NCBI GenBank assembly: GCA_964016885.1
Contig: OZ024743.1
Coordinates: 17,258,999-17,322,998 of the forward strand
Direction: 5' to 3'
DNA from: Eledone cirrhosa
Lineage: Eukaryota; Mollusca; Cephalopoda; Octopoda; Eledonidae
DNA: 64,000 bases
Shown in pieces: positions 1 to 12,477 of the stretch; position 1 is the first letter of the stretch, and every line of letters begins with the position of its first letter. A program made the position numbers and the translations under genes. Below the pieces are notes generated by a model. It made no database searches. It had not been told where the DNA came from and saw only the letters and a program-made list of their open reading frames with translations.

Positions 1-1950
1 GAGGAGAGAGGGCACCCTGACGGACCGTTGGGGAGACCTGAAACGGTTCCGAGGGGTGGCCATTAATTTTGACCATCAGCAGGTCCCGCTGTGCATTGCA
101 GCGATCCAGCTTCTGAAGACGGGGCCGAAGCCAGCCGCCTTGAGAACAGCCTCCAGGTACCGATGGTCGACCCTATCGAATGCTTTCGATTGATCTAAAT
201 TGATCAGAGCCCCACCGAAGCCAGGTTTACACCCTACCCTCTCTATGATGTATCGCATTAGGTGGAGGTTGTCGTGTATGGACCTGGTTGGGATTGCGCA
301 AGTTTGCGCCTCCCCAACAAATGCCCCACGACAAGCGCCAACTTCTTCGCTAACACCCGGGTCAAAATCTTAAACTCAGTGTTGAGCAGAGTTATGGGCC
401 TGAAATTGTCTAACGTGTCCCTCTTGTTCTCGTCTTTCCTTATCAGCGTCACTACGCCCCGGCTCACAGAACTGGAAATACTCCCGTTTTACTGCCAGTT
501 GCAGTAGAGGGCTTCGAGGAGATTGGAGAACAAGTCTGGCATATTTACGTAAAGCTCGTAGGGCAGACCATCCAAACCGGGTGACTTGCGCCTCATGCAG
601 CCTACAAGGGCATCCTGAATCTCGGCTGATGTAATTGGCCTTTCGCAGTGCCCAGCGTCAGCCGTCGAGAGTTGCGGCAAGCCATCGATGTAGGGACTGA
701 AGTCCGCCACCATCTCTGACCCGCCACTTCCCCCCAACAACCGAGCAAAATGTTGGCAAAAGGCCTCACACATCCTCTTGGAATCGCTCAGCTCGTGCCG
801 CTCTCGGTCCGTCAAAGACCGAATCCTGGTTTTATTACCACGCTGCGCCTCTGCCACGCGGGCCCATCGAACAGCTTTGGTTCCCTCGTTTCTCAGGGCA
901 CGCGCCTTAGCTCTGACAATGCAACCTTCGTGTTTCGCATTGAAGAAATGGTCTAATGCCATTCTCGCCGCTAGCACATCAGTTGCAATGCCACTACCAA
1001 TAGCCTCGTCTAACTTATCTACCAACTCCTCCTCCTTTCTATTTTTCTCTAATGCTACTTCTTTGCTAAACTCTATCGACATTACTCTAATCTCTCTTTT
1101 GAGTGCCTCCTACCATCTATTGTTGACGATTCCTCCTATCAACTTTTTCTTAACTAAATTGTTGACCTGGTCCCTCTAAGCCTTACGTGCCGGAAATGAC
1201 ATGTTTAGCTTCCAGTAACCAGGTCCTAACCTACGCGACTTATCTAGGTCGACCATACAGATCACAAACTTGTGATCTGAATAGGCGACCGGTTCAAAAC
1301 GGGATAGCTTACACTATTTCTGTCTATTTTCCTAATGAATATCCTGTCTATATACGATCTAGATGACCCTATACGGTTAACCCAGGTCCACACTGGCGCA
1401 TTAGGGAAATCTAGTCGGTACCTGTCAGACAGTTGGAACTGGCTGATCAGGTTCTTGAGGCTTTTACACCCCCTGCTCCTATCGGATAATCCCACACAGT
1501 GCCAGCGTGCGTCTAAGATGCCGTTCAAGTCCCCCGCTAACAGTAAAGGGCGAGACGTACCCTGAAAGACTTCCAGGCGTCTAAAGAAGTCCGGCCGTCC
1601 TGCCCCAGTAGGAGCATAGACGGCCACCAGTCTAAATGCACCACCTTCATTATTGTTCACGTCCAGGACCACCAACTTCCCGTCCGGGTCCCGGAAGATC
1701 GACCTTCCTCAAGATCCAGACCTTTCCTAACCAGCACTGCCACCCCGCCTCCCATTCCCGGCCGGTTAACAGATGCAAAGATCTGATAGTCGTCGAAAAT
1801 GGGGGCTAGTGCGCGTGTATCGGAAATCCTGGTTTCGCTGACTGCAATTACATCCATTTCTATAGACCTGAGGTCGTTGAGCAGGTGACCCCGCTTCCAG
1901 GACGATCCCAGGCCTCGAACATTTAAACATCTTGCTCTTAATACGGCCAT
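1..1950 (-). pseudogene. LINE copy A ORF2: endonuclease-reverse transcriptase (broken, incomplete)
   Basis: ORF2 would nick target DNA and reverse transcribe the element RNA at the break. From the start near 1950 the APE endonuclease shows NVRGLGSSWKRGHLL, SETRI, GDLNGILD and SYIDRIF, then YSDHKFVIC around 1270-1290. The RT follows with SPGLDGLPYELY, RPITLLNTEFKIL and DQSKAFDRVDHRY near 165-195. The frame changes near 1660, between 1082 and 1262, near 475 and at 258, so the protein is in at least five pieces. The left edge cuts it just at the VRQG motif, before the YADD box. The start was chosen because it lies about 30 bases after the ORF1 stop, as in copies B and C. Confidence 0.85.
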
Positions 1951-1981
1951 GTTGGCAGGTTAAACAGAGAGAGAGGAAGGT

Positions 1982-3939
1982 CTACTTACTTTCCGGGCTC
2001 TTGTGAAGGTCGGGTTGTTCGACCTCCATAGTTAGTGGGGTTTCTTTTGGGATCCCCTTTAAAAGTCTTGAAGTGGGTTTTAAGTTCGGGGTTCCCACGT
2101 CCCGAGGAAATCTGTCTCGTATTTCTTTGAATATGTTGAGCGACATTCGCACCAGAACCAAATCTTCCGGCCCGCGAAATGTGCTCGATTTAAACATTTC
2201 CCCCTCTTTTTGGATATTTTCCCTTCGTGCGACGAGGGCCATCAGTTCCTTGTTGGCCCTCCTGACGAGCACGAATTTTGTATGTTTTGTTGGTGTGATT
2301 TTATTTGTTTGTGTGGCTGTGGTGGTGATGGTTGTGGTGTTGTTGTTTCGGTTGTATCTGTGTTTGTTGTGAGTTCAGATGTTTGTGTGTATATTTGTTC
2401 TTGCGTCTGTTTCGGTTGTTTGCGTTTGGGGGATTCCGGTGATAGTGATGGTGGTGTTGATGTTGGTGTTATTGGAGAGATGTCTGCTTGGATGGTGTCT
2501 GGTTTTTTTATTGTGGGTGCTTTTTGTGCTGTGTTGAGTTTTTTTTTCTTTTTGTGTTTCCTTTTTTGTATTTTGGGGGATTTTGGATTTCACTCATTTT
2601 CACTACTGGTATCTGAGGGGTCTGTGTCTGTAAGTGTGTCTGTATGTATGTTTAAGGTTTTATTGGTATGTGTATTTTTGGGGGGAGTGAGAATTTGACA
2701 GCTTTCCTCGTTTCTCCCCTGGGTGGTCAATGTTGGTGGTGGTCTTTCTATTGGTGTTGTTGTTGCTGGTTTTGCCGGTGCAGGCGTTGGTTGTGGTCTT
2801 CGCCCCGGCGTCGGCAGCAGTCGAGCCTTTCGACCCCTTGCCACTTTCAGCAGTTGAGGGCAGAAGGCTCGCAAATGGGTTTTTACCCCACAAACAAAAC
2901 ACTGCGGTCTTTTGGCTTTTGTGAATGACAGTCCCATTCTGAAGGCGGATGTGGTCTGGGATTGTCTTCACATTCTCGGGCCTGATCTGGAGAAGGATCT
3001 CCAGGTCAACCCCGGACCAGTCCTCTCTAGCCGTTCTGGTCACTTCTATAGGGACTGTATCCGTCCCCTCCACAATCACACATCCCAGAAGCCACCACAT
3101 GTCAAGTCCTGGTGGTATTCTGGGAATGCGGGGACGGGCGGTTCTTTTTCCCATGTGGGAAGGGTACATTATGACCTTGCTGGTTTTGCAAGGAGTCATA
3201 GAGTGTTTCATAGCGAGGGCTTCTGACTTGAACAACACCGAAATGGTGCCGTACTGTCTGCCCCTCTCTATGTACTGGGTGTCTACTCTGATGCACCTCA
3301 GCGCGACTTCGACGTCTTCTTGTGGGATTAACGCTGCCCTTTTGGTTTGTGCTGAGATGCATTTATAATGCACCGTTTTGCGCTCCACTGCCTCAATAGC
3401 TTCTACCGGGACAGTTAAGCATGAGCTTCCATGCCTGGGCCAACTTTTCATCTTTGTTTGAGAGGTCCATGTTGAAGCATGGCCTCTTTTTTGCTGCTGC
3501 CGAAGCGAGAGTGGTCTTGTTTTCGTTGGGGGTGTTGTTGACGTTGTTCTTGTTGGTGTTGTTGTTAGCACTGTCACTGTTATCATTGTTGTCTTTGTTG
3601 CCACCGTTGTTCTCGGTGCAGTTGGTATTGTTGCTGTTGGTGTTGTCGCTATTTATTTTCATGTTAGTGGTGTTGATATTGTTGTTGTATTTGTTTGTTT
3701 TTTTTGTTATCTGTATTTTCGTTGTCGCTGTTACTGTCATTTTTTTCAAAATGAGAGTTCTTATTGGTATCATTGGTGTCTTTGTTTACCTTGTTTGTGG
3801 TGGTGTTTGTATTATCAATGTGTTTTAATTTCGCTGTAGCGCTCCTCTCAACTTCTACGTCGTTGTCGCACGACAGCCGACATATCGCTGCGGCGCGTGG
3901 CTCAGCCAAGTTTTTTTTTCTTTGTACATTTTTTAACAT
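1982..3939 (-). pseudogene. LINE copy A ORF1: nucleic-acid-binding protein with zinc knuckle (broken)
   Basis: ORF1 of this LINE would coat the element RNA. A low-complexity Asn/Thr-rich N-terminal part (about 3500-3900) is followed by a conserved middle domain and a single CX2CX4HX4C zinc knuckle (CFVCGVKTHLRAFC) at 2860-2901. A Pro/Thr-rich linker and a C-terminal block ending at 1982 come next. Reading frames change near 3590, 2930, 2590 and 2370, so no continuous protein can be made. The Asn/Thr runs are mirrored as GTT and GTG runs on the plus strand. The start is uncertain: the ATG at 3937-3939 is the first in a run of coding-like sequence. Confidence 0.75.
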
Positions 3940-3954
3940 GTAAAAAAAAGTTCA

Positions 3955-3982
3955 AATATTTGGGCCAAAAGGCCCAAATATT
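3955..3982 (-). other. 12-bp-stem hairpin in the 5' UTR of LINE copy A
   Basis: Positions 3955-3966 and 3971-3982 are perfect reverse complements around an AAAA loop. The hairpin lies upstream of ORF1 in the element's 5' UTR. Copies B and C carry related GGGC/GCCC blocks near 12521-12540 and 18515-18585, but not this exact hairpin. A role in RNA structure is only a guess. Confidence 0.6.
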
Positions 3983-4115
3983 ATACTTTCCCCTTCACGG
4001 GGCAAAGTCTAAGGGCTTATATCCCTTACACAACAAGAAATATTTAACAACAAATAATTTAAACAGGCAAATAAAGCGACTTACTGTGAGCTAGCAAAAT
4101 ACGTCCGCTTACACC

Positions 4116-4140
4116 AATAATAAATAATAATAATAATAAT
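4116..4140. repeat. (AAT)n microsatellite between LINE A and a SINE
   Basis: An imperfect AAT tract that touches the 5' end of LINE copy A on one side and the 3' tail of the minus-strand SINE on the other. It is one of four AAT tracts that mark element borders in the first 19 kb. Confidence 0.9.
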
Positions 4141-4312
4141 TGTTTCTACGTTTGGCACAAGGCCAGTAATTACCCAGAGCATTACTGGTACTTTATTTTA
4201 TCGACCCCGAAAGGATTTAAGGCAAAGTTAACCTCGGCGGGATTTGAACTCTGAATGGCAAGGGCCGTAACTCTATACGTCTAACCATGGCATCCGTCCC
4301 TCTACCGATACT
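4141..4312 (-). mobile_element. Cephalopod tRNA-Lys-like SINE, copy 1
   Basis: On the minus strand the element starts with a tRNA-like head near 4312, with a B-box-like GAGTTCAAATCCC at about 4238-4250. The tRNA-unrelated body follows (CTTTGCCTTAAATCC, GGGGTCGATAAAATAAAG), then the 3' tail CTTGTGCC...GAAACA, and it finishes in (ATT)n. Four other copies lie in this window near 31.6, 35.0, 51.6 and 59.3 kb. tRNA-derived SINEs with this B box and body are established for octopus and squid. Lys is the nearest tRNA I can recall. Confidence 0.85.
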
Positions 4313-4439
4313 ACCAATACTACTAATACATGCCAAACACTCGAGTCAATTTACGTCAACATCTATTTATATTTCAACTTCAACCCCATCACTACAGTAC
4401 TACGATCACATCACCACCACCACTGCCTCATTATCGCTT

Positions 4440-6794
4440 CCTCGGTGGAAGAAACGACTGAATGGTCAAATCAGGGAAATGAGAAATGTCATTGGAAAGC
4501 TTGAGTCCCTACTGAATGAGACACTAAAAAACATAGACGCTAAAAATAGACTGGAAATAAAGTACTAAACTAGGAGGAAAAGGTTAAATGTTATCACAGA
4601 GGAACTGAAGCAACGCATTGTAGCAAAGAGTGCAACATTTAGGCGAACGAGAGCAGAGTCAGTCAGTATAGACAGAACCGCATGTTTGACAACAACCAGA
4701 AGAAGTTATTTGGACAGCCTGAAGGGAAAGAAAGAGGCAACGACTTTATCGCTGAGGCGGAATAACTAAGACATTCTGGAGAGGAATATGGGAGTAGGTT
4801 GTGAAACATAATGATCAGGCAGTGTGGATTGAGACAGTACAAAAGGAGATTAGTGAACAGGCACACCAACAAACTGATTTGAGTATCACAGTTGAAACTC
4901 TCAAGGGGCAGTCCAAAATACTAACCAACTGGAAATCACCAGGCCCAGATGGTGTGCAAGGGTAATGGATTAAAAATGTAACATCCCTCCACCCGAAACT
5001 GACAAACATGTTCAATGACTGCTTGATGTCAGGTGAGGTACCAGAGTGGTTGACAGAAGGTACCACAGTTCTGGTAATGAAAGACCGAATCAAGGGTAAT
5101 TATGTTACCAACTATAGACCTATCACATGTCTGTCCGTAATGTGGAAACTGTTGACAAGCATTGTGTCTGAGGAGATCTACCATCACCTCCACACAAACA
5201 ACTTGTTACCGGACGAACAGAAAGGATGCCGAAAGAAGTGCCATAGTTCAAAGGAACAGTTACTTATTGATAAGATGTTAATGAGAAATTGCAAGAGGAG
5301 ACACACAGGTCTTGCCATGGGATGGATAGACTACAAAAAGGCATTTGACATGGTGCCTCATTCTTGGACTACCAAAAGCCTAAAGATCTTCAAGGTGGCA
5401 GATAACATGAGATAATTGTTGAGCGAAAGTATTAAGTCCTGAAAAACAGAGTTAACATCAGCTGGAGAATCCTTGGGAGGCGTGAAGATCAAGACAGGTA
5501 TCTTCCAGGGAGATAATATGTCCCCTCTGTTGTTTGTCCTTGCCCTGATGTCCCTGACCATTATACTGCGAAAAGTGAGAGCAGGATACAAGTTGGGAAA
5601 GGGAGAGCTTACCATCAATCACCTCCTCTTCATGGACGATCTTAAGCTCTTCGGGAAGTGTGAGAAGTAGTTGGATGTGCTTGTTGACACTGTCCGTATT
5701 TTCAGCGATGATATATGAATGGAATTTGGTATTATAAGTGAGAAGTCCTAGTGTTGAAGAGGGGGAAAAATTGAGCAGAAGCAACGGAATCCAGGTACCA
5801 ACATTTGAGATGATAAAGGAAATTGACACTGAAGAAGGATTCAAATAGTTATGTGTTCTGGAGGCAGATGACATCAAGAACAAACAGATGAGGGAATTGA
5901 TAAGATCTGAATACATTAGGAGAGTAAGGAGCGTATTAAAATCACATCTAAATAGTAGGAATGCCACAAGTGCAGTGAATTCCCGAGCTGTGTCTATTAT
6001 TAGGTACAGTGCGGGAATTCTGAGATGGAATGTTGCTGAACAAAAAGAAATGGATAGGATGACTAGGAAGCTATTGATTATCTACAACATGTCCCACAAG
6101 AAGAGTGATGTCGGTAGACTCTACTTAAAGAGATCTGAAGGTGGAAGTGATTTATCAGCATAGAGGAATTTGTTCAGATGGAAAAAAACAACCTGCACAA
6201 ATACGTGACCGACAGTAGGGAGCCAATGCTCAGAATTGTACTGAAGGGTAGAAAATAGAGCAGGAAATAACAACAAAAAGGAAGAGCAACCTTCATTAAA
6301 ACTCCCTTCATAGTAGCTTCTTTGAGAAAATTGAATATAATGATCCACAGACATAGAACTAGTTAAAAAGAGGAGACCTTAAAAAGGCTATAGAGGAATG
6401 CTAACGGCTGCGCAGGTGCAGGCACTCAAAACGAAGTGGGTGAAACACCATATTTACAAGGAGGAGGCTAGCCCACTGTGCAGGATCTGAGGAGAGATAG
6501 AGAGGAGACTGTGGCTCAGATTGTATCAAAGTGTAAACACCTAGCCCAGACTCACTATAAAGGCCGGAGACCTAAAGTCAGAGTCGTCCCGATTGTCATA
6601 GGCGCACTAGGTACTATCTCAAAGAGATTCCAAGGTTGGTAAAAGATATTTAGTCCAGACCAGCTTTTTGGAACACTTCAAAAGGCACGTCCTGAAAGAT
6701 ACGTCCTGAATATCAGAGGCTGCAGGTAGCGGCTTGATATTCATTTAAACAAACTTTCCAGTTAAATAACATCAATGGCTGAGACTCAAAGAAC
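4440..6794 (+). pseudogene. R2/R4-like non-LTR retrotransposon remnant (reverse transcriptase)
   Basis: A decayed single-ORF LINE on the plus strand. In order I see WKKRLNGQIREMR near 4443, a SPGPDGVQG block with an in-frame TAA at 4963-4965, and NYRPITCLSVMWKLLTS followed by LLPDEQKGCRKKCH and WIDYKKAFDMVPHSW (5100-5370). The catalytic FMDD box lies at 5629-5640. A C-terminal zinc-binding remnant (LCRI...) sits near 6475-6560 and VVPIVIGALGTISKRF near 6584-6635. This motif set is typical of the R2/R4/NeSL group, which uses a C-terminal restriction-like endonuclease rather than an APE domain. Many stops and frameshifts break it. It runs into an (AAT)n tract at 6795, probably its own 3' tail. 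Confidence 0.8.

Positions 6795-6824
<30 letters not shown>
6795..6824. repeat. (AAT)10 microsatellite between the R4-like LINE and LINE copy B
   Basis: Ten perfect AAT units. The tract can be read as the 3' tail of the plus-strand R4-like element and, on the other strand, as the (ATT)n tail of LINE copy B. Confidence 0.95.
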
Positions 6825-6825
<1 letters not shown>

Positions 6826-7068
6826 TTTTCTTTATTAACCACAAGGGTTTACATAAAGTAGACATTAAGGACAGTACGGGACAATACAGGACGGTAAAAA
6901 TGGGCATTTCTGCGTGTAAAAAAAACAGAGGATGAAATAAAAAAACAAAGAAAAATTCCCCAATAGGGGGGAGACTTCCGAGGGACATTTGTGGAGAAAG
7001 CCCATTAAAAGACCACAGTGGCCCTGACCACCAGGGCAAGTGCCCTCTCCCAGTTTTCCACCTTTAAT

Positions 7069-10000
7069 TTACTGACACATACTCAGAGAAGGCCCATTCA
7101 TTCGGGCCATACTTGCTTCTCTCACCCATCTTTCAACAAAATGCTGGGAAGAGAGCACTTCCCTCTCTACCCTGATTTTCCTTTTCAGATGAAATTTGAA
7201 AAAGTTAATCAGGGCATCACCGAAGAAGTAAGTGCTCGTCTTCAGCCCTTTCAAACGTGTCCACCATACTATCTCTTTCGCCCTGGCCACCAGACAGATA
7301 AAAACTGCCTGCCCTTCCTGGCTAAAGGAAGAGGGCGGGGCAATCCTCACAACGGACTCAGCTGATAGCTGGATCCGTCCTACACGTGACAGCAGATGTT
7401 CGACATAAACCTACAAGTCAGCAATGCTCGGACACTGGACGAGTGCGTGCAGGACGGTTTTGTCGCCCTGTGCGCATCTCGGACATGCCCGGCTGACGGC
7501 ACATCCATGCCTGTAAAGTTTATCCCGAACTGGCAAAGCACCCCGGTAGCAGTGCCAGGTCAGGGATTTCTGGAAGTTGTCCAGAGGCCCCGGCCCGAAA
7601 GTCCTTCCGAAGAGATTGGCTAGTTGATTTTCGTCGACGCCTAGAGTTTCTCCAAGTACGTCGTCGCTCTTCCCTTCCACTAATCCCCTATAGACCGCCT
7701 AGGTGGAGTTTCCACCGATCACATTGCCAGATTGGTCGAGGGCTGTGAACGCCTGAAGACATTCCAGTCTCCAAGCGCTCCCTCTCGGTCTTCGCTTGAC
7801 CCAGGACTGCAGCTCCGTCAAGGAGACGAGCTGGGGAAAAACGTGTCTAGCAAACGGCGACCACACCTGATCACCGTCGAGGAAGAGGTGGAGATATCGT
7901 AGCCTGAGCGCGTGTCTGCGCATCATCAGCCACGGCATGCCCAGCCCTCCACGTAGCGGGTGTTGACAGCAGATGGACCGCCTGACCATAGGCGAAAGAG
8001 CAAACCCTCCAGCGCAGTCAGGTGGGGCTTAGGACAGGGTACGACGGTCAGGCGGTAGTAGATGACGGACGCGATGTACGCGTTAGCCACCTCCGCTCGA
8101 CCTTTCAGAGATAGCTTCCTCTCGGACCATTTCTGGGTGAGAGAAGCCACCCTGCTCGTCACCTCGTCCCAGTTTTTGTCCGTCTGGAGGTCTGGACCGA
8201 ACCAGACCCCTAGCAATTTAACCGGTCCGTCTGTCCAGCGCCCAACGACGCTGTTGGACGGCATGGACCTGCCTCTCCAGGTGCCGGGCTGCAGGCCCAC
8301 TGACTTTTCCTGGTTGATCATTGCTCCTGTCACCGCTTCGTATTCTCTTAGTGTAGTGCCGATCGCCCCGATGTGTTTGGCGTTCGACACCACTACGGTG
8401 ACATCGTCGGCATATGCTGACACGGATCTTCCGCATCCTAGTTCGCGCGGGATCCCCCTCAACGTCTCCAGTTTGTGCAGTAATGGCTCGAGAGTCAATA
8501 CGTACAATAGGGACGAGAGGGGACATCCTTGGCGGACCGAGCGCATGATGTTGAACGGTTCCGAAAGGTGACCGTTCACTCTCACTACAGAGCAGATGTT
8601 GCTGTGCATGCAGCGATCCAGCCTGTGAAGACGGGCCCAAAGCCAGCCGCCCTCAGGACTGCCGCTAGATAACGATAGTCGACCCTATCGAAAGCTTTCG
8701 ACTGATCTAAATTAAACAACGACCCACCCGTGCCAGGTTCCCTAGCTACCCTCTCTACGATGTATCTTATTAGGTGGCGGTTGTCGTGGATGGATCTGTC
8801 AGAAATGGCGCATGTCTGAACCTCTCCCACCAGACCACCAACGACAAGCGCCAGCCTCTTTGCTAGCACCTTGGCCAAAATCTTGAACTCTGTGTTTAGC
8901 AGAGTTATGGGCCTGAAATTATCTATGTTATGCCCTTTGTTCGGATCCTTTCTCAGCAGCCCCACCGCTCCTCGGCTCACAGAGCTGGGAATTCTCCCGT
9001 TCTGTTGCCAGTTGCAGTAGACGTCCGCCAAGAGGCCTCCGAACAAGTTTGGCATTTGTACGTAAAGTTCATAGGGCAGACCATCCAAACCAGGCGATTT
9101 ACCCCTTGTGCAACTAGTCATTGCATCCCGTACTTCAGCGGTCGTTATCGGCTTTTCGCAACACTCCGCCTCAGTGGCCGAAAGCCGCGGCAGTCCGTCG
9201 AGGTAGACACTAAAGTGCATCCCTCGATCCGGCACACCACTGCCCCCGAACAGTTGAGCGAAGTGTTGCTGAAAAGTTTCACACATTTGCCCGGGATCGA
9301 GTAGCATGCGCCCGTCGTGGTCCACCAAAGACCGGATCGTGGCTTTGTTGCCACGACGCGCCTCCGCCACTCGGGCCCATTGAACGGCTTTCGTCCCCTC
9401 GTGTCTGAGAGCACGCACCCTAGCTCTGACAACGCAGCCTTCGTGCTTTGCATTGAAGAATTGGTCAAGGGCCAATTTCGCCGCAAGTACGTCGGTCGCG
9501 ATGCCTTTGCTAAGCGCCTCATCTAATTTTCTAACTAGTTCTCCCTCTGCTCTATTTTTCTCTATTGCTAAAGTCTTACTAAACCTAATGGACTCTATTC
9601 TAATTGCTCTTTTCAGAGCAAACCACCACTTGTTGTTGACGATGGCCCCCGTCAATGCCCGCTTAACTAGTTCGCTAATACGGTCTCTGTAGGCCTTTCG
9701 CGCTGGTAAGGACGCGTTTAGCTTCCAGTAGCCGGGTCCTCGCCTATGAAGCCTATCTAAGTCAAGCACACAGATGACGAATTTGTGGTCCGTGTAGCTG
9801 ACTATCTTGAATTGTGGACAGCCTTTGCTAGACCTATCTATTTCCCTACAAAATACTCTATCTAGATATGATCTGGATGACCCTATGCGATTTGTCCAAT
9901 CCACATTGTTACATTCGGGAAATCCATTCGGTACCTGTCAGAGTGTTCAAAACGTCTGAGCAGGTTGGTGAGACTCTTGCACCCTCCTTCCCTATCCACT

Positions 10001-10464
10001 AATCCCACACAATCCCAGCGTGCATCTAAGATCCCGTTCCAGTCTCCCACTAACACTAAAGAGCGGGACGTTCCAAGAAAGTTCTCCAGACGCCGGAAGA
10101 AATAAGGCCGCCCTGCTCCTGTCGGGGCATAGACGGCCACTAACCTGAAAGCTTGCCCGTCTCCGCTGGTCACGTCCAGCACCACCAACTTACCTTCTGG
10201 GTCCAGGAAGATGGCCCGTATGGCAAGATCCAAACCTCTCCGAAAAAGCACAGCAACTCCTCCCCCCGATCCCGGACGGCTGGGAGATGCGTACACATCG
10301 TAGCCGCCGAAGATCGGTGCGAAAGCCTGTGCTTCGGAGATTCTGGTCTCGCTGATGGCCACTACATCTTTGTTTAGTGACCTGAGGTCGTTGAGCAGGT
10401 GGCCCTGCTTCCATGACGACCCCAAGCCACGCGCATTTATGCTGCCTATTCTGAGTGAGGTCAT
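7069..10464 (-). pseudogene. LINE copy B ORF2: endonuclease-reverse transcriptase (broken)
   Basis: About 1130 codons from the ATG at 10464 to the TAA at 7069-7071. The N-terminal APE endonuclease shows INARGLGSSWKQGHLL, SETRI, GDWNGILD, SYLDRVF and YTDHKFVIC. The RT shows SPGLDGLPYELY, RPITLLNTEFKIL, DQSKAFDRVDYRY, VRQGCPLSSLLY and the catalytic YADD at 8403-8414. A C-terminal CPRCAQGD...HALVQCP zinc-binding motif and a basic tail follow. Breaks relative to copy C are a frame change near 9890, another near 8600, a deletion of about 20 bases near 7990, a TAG at 7699-7701 and a TAG at 7411-7413 where copy C has TGG. ORF2 starts 34 bases after the ORF1 stop. Confidence 0.9.
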
Positions 10465-10498
10465 GTTGAAAAGAAGTGGAAAAGATGGGAAAGACCAC

Positions 10499-12477
10499 TT
10501 ACCTTACTTCTCGTAGGGGAAGGACGGTTTTTCCATCCTTTTCACTGCTTGTGGCCTCCTCAGGAAGTATGTCCTTATAAATACTCCTGGAGAGTGCTTG
10601 TCGGAAGTCTCCGATGTCTTTGGGGAATTTTTGTTTTAGTGTCATGTACGTTTTCTGTGTGATGCGAGTGATTTGTATGTGTGGAGGTGGTGTGAATTTT
10701 GGGGTTTTTGTGTAGTCTTTTTCTGTGATGCTGGTGTTGTGTTGGATGTAGTGTAATAATTGCTTGTTGTTCAAATTTAATGCTGTGTAGTGTGTATCGT
10801 TTTGGTTGTTTTGTTTTGTTTGCGTTTGTTGTGGGTTTGTTTCTGTTTCGCATTTTGGTGACTTTTGTGGTGTAGGTGATGGTGGTGTTGGAGTTAATGA
10901 TGGTGATGGTGTTGGTGTTTGGGTTGATGGGGTTGGTGATGCTGGTATGGATGGTGGCATATCTGTCCTAACTTTTTTGTTTCTTAGTTTATTTGTTTCC
11001 CTCTGTATTTTGTTTTTGGAGGGGGAAGGAAGAGAATTTTTTCTTTTTTGGTTTCTTTTTTTTTTTCCGGATATCGTTTCCCACTCCTCGTCGTCACAAT
11101 CTGTCTCCAGTTGTGATAGGCCGGGGAGTGGAAAATCCTCCACAGGCGTTAGTTTTGGTTGTGGCATGGTGGATGGTGTAGGCGCTGGTGCTAGTTCTGA
11201 AGCGTTGGGTGGTGGTGGTGTTGGTTTTGCTGGTGGTGGTGGTGGTGTTGGTTTTGCTACTGTTGCTGGGGTTGTTGTTGTTATAGTTGCTTATGTTGTT
11301 GCTGCTACAGTTGTTGCTGCCATCTCTGCTACTGGTTGTGTTGATGGTTGTGTCACTGGGGTGGGTAGGAGAGGTGGCCTCAACCTTTTAGCCTGAGGGC
11401 AGAAAGCCCTTAGGTGGGTTCCTTCACCACAAACGGCACACCTAGGTCTTCTGCCCTCGACAATTACCGTGAGGTGGCTGCCGTCAGTGAGGTCTATTAC
11501 CTCTGGAATCTCCTCAATGCTTTTTTGGTCTGCTTGGATCAGGAGCTCCATCCCAGATCCGGACCAGTTCTCCTGCTTTTCTTTTGCTATTGCTATTATT
11601 TTTGTGTTGGCTTCGATGCCGGCGAGGACGGCCGCTATTAGCCAGGGAATTTCGATGGCCGGTGGAACGTGGGTCACCCTGATCTTTACGAGTATCTGGC
11701 CACAATAGCTTGGGACGAGTGTGAAGTCGTCACTTCTTAATGGGGCCATGGAGTGTTCTCTAGCCTCCTCTGGTGTTTCAAAGAACACGTCCACGGTTCC
11801 ATACTTTTGCCCACGTCTGATGTGGGTTTTTCTTGCCCACACATGTCCCAAAGCTTTTTGGATTTGGGACTCGGATGCCCGCACCACTCGGCGCGATTTT
11901 ACATTTATTGTTCTATACGACACGGTGCATAGGCGCCGATGCTCCATTTTATTAGGTAGGGGTGGGGGGGGGGGCTGACCCTGTACCCATCTTTCTTTAC
12001 CATTTGTTTGGCATTTTCTAAATCCTCCTGAGTTACCGTAAATGCTTCGAACGGTTTTGCTACTCTGGCGAAACTGAGGGTCGGTTTTATAATGTCATTG
12101 TTGTTGTTGTTGCTATCGTTATTTGTGTTAATATTAATTTTAGTTTCAGTTGTGGTGGTGATGACGTCAGTCAGCTTTGGTGGGGAAGAGTCCATTTTTC
12201 TTGATTTCATTTCGACATCACGAGTTAACTTATTTTTTTCTTCTTTTATTTCTGTTGTCGCGGTGGTGGTGGGGGTGGTGGTGGAGGCTTTAACACCTGC
12301 CGTCATTGGTAATGGCGGGAAATTAATGTCTGCCTGAGACAAATTTAAAATATTGCTAGTGCTTATATTTTTTTTAGTGTTGGCAAACGTAGTAACATAT
12401 ACAATGGTGGTATCGGTGTGAGGTGTTAATTTGTGAGAAAGGCTTTCAGCTGCTTCGTGCAGAGGTGAATAAGCCAT
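10499..12477 (-). pseudogene. LINE copy B ORF1: zinc-knuckle RNA-binding protein (two or three lesions)
   Basis: The best preserved ORF1 here, reading from MAYSPLHEAAESLSHK at 12477. It has a Thr/Asn-rich N-terminal third, then a conserved middle domain (KTHIRRGQKYGTVDVFFE, LVPSYCGQILVKIRVTH, ENWSGSGMELLI). A CX2CX4HX4C knuckle (CAVCGEGTHLRAFC) lies at 11399-11440, then a Pro/Thr-rich linker and the C-terminal block ending LPLREVR. A homopolymer G run near 11961-11973 shifts the frame, and a TAA at 11291-11293 interrupts the linker, after which the same frame stays open to the end. Its presumed role is binding element RNA. Confidence 0.85.

Larger units (their letters stand above)
1..4115 (-). 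mobile_element. L1/Tx1-like non-LTR retrotransposon, copy A (3' end outside window)
   Basis: This is a two-ORF LINE read on the minus strand. Its 5' end abuts an (AAT)n tract at 4116 and its 3' part runs off the left window edge inside the reverse transcriptase palm. The order is 5' UTR, ORF1 with a CCHC zinc knuckle, ORF2 with APE endonuclease and reverse transcriptase. It has the same layout as copies B and C but is clearly more diverged from them than they are from each other. Stops and frame changes in both ORFs show it is dead. The clade call rests on the RT wording (LLNTEFKIL, DQSKAFDRVD, SPGLDGLPYELY) and the ORF1 zinc knuckle, and no tree was built. Confidence 0.85.

Noticed and set aside
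2375..2700. Long plus-strand frame rich in Cys, Val and Gly at 2210-2698
   Set aside because: It is the complement of the Thr/Asn/Pro-rich coding sequence of LINE A ORF1. The composition explains the open frame.
10806..11396. Gly/Val-rich plus-strand frame of 196 codons
   Set aside because: It lies opposite LINE B ORF1, whose zinc knuckle and conserved blocks show that the minus strand is the coding one.
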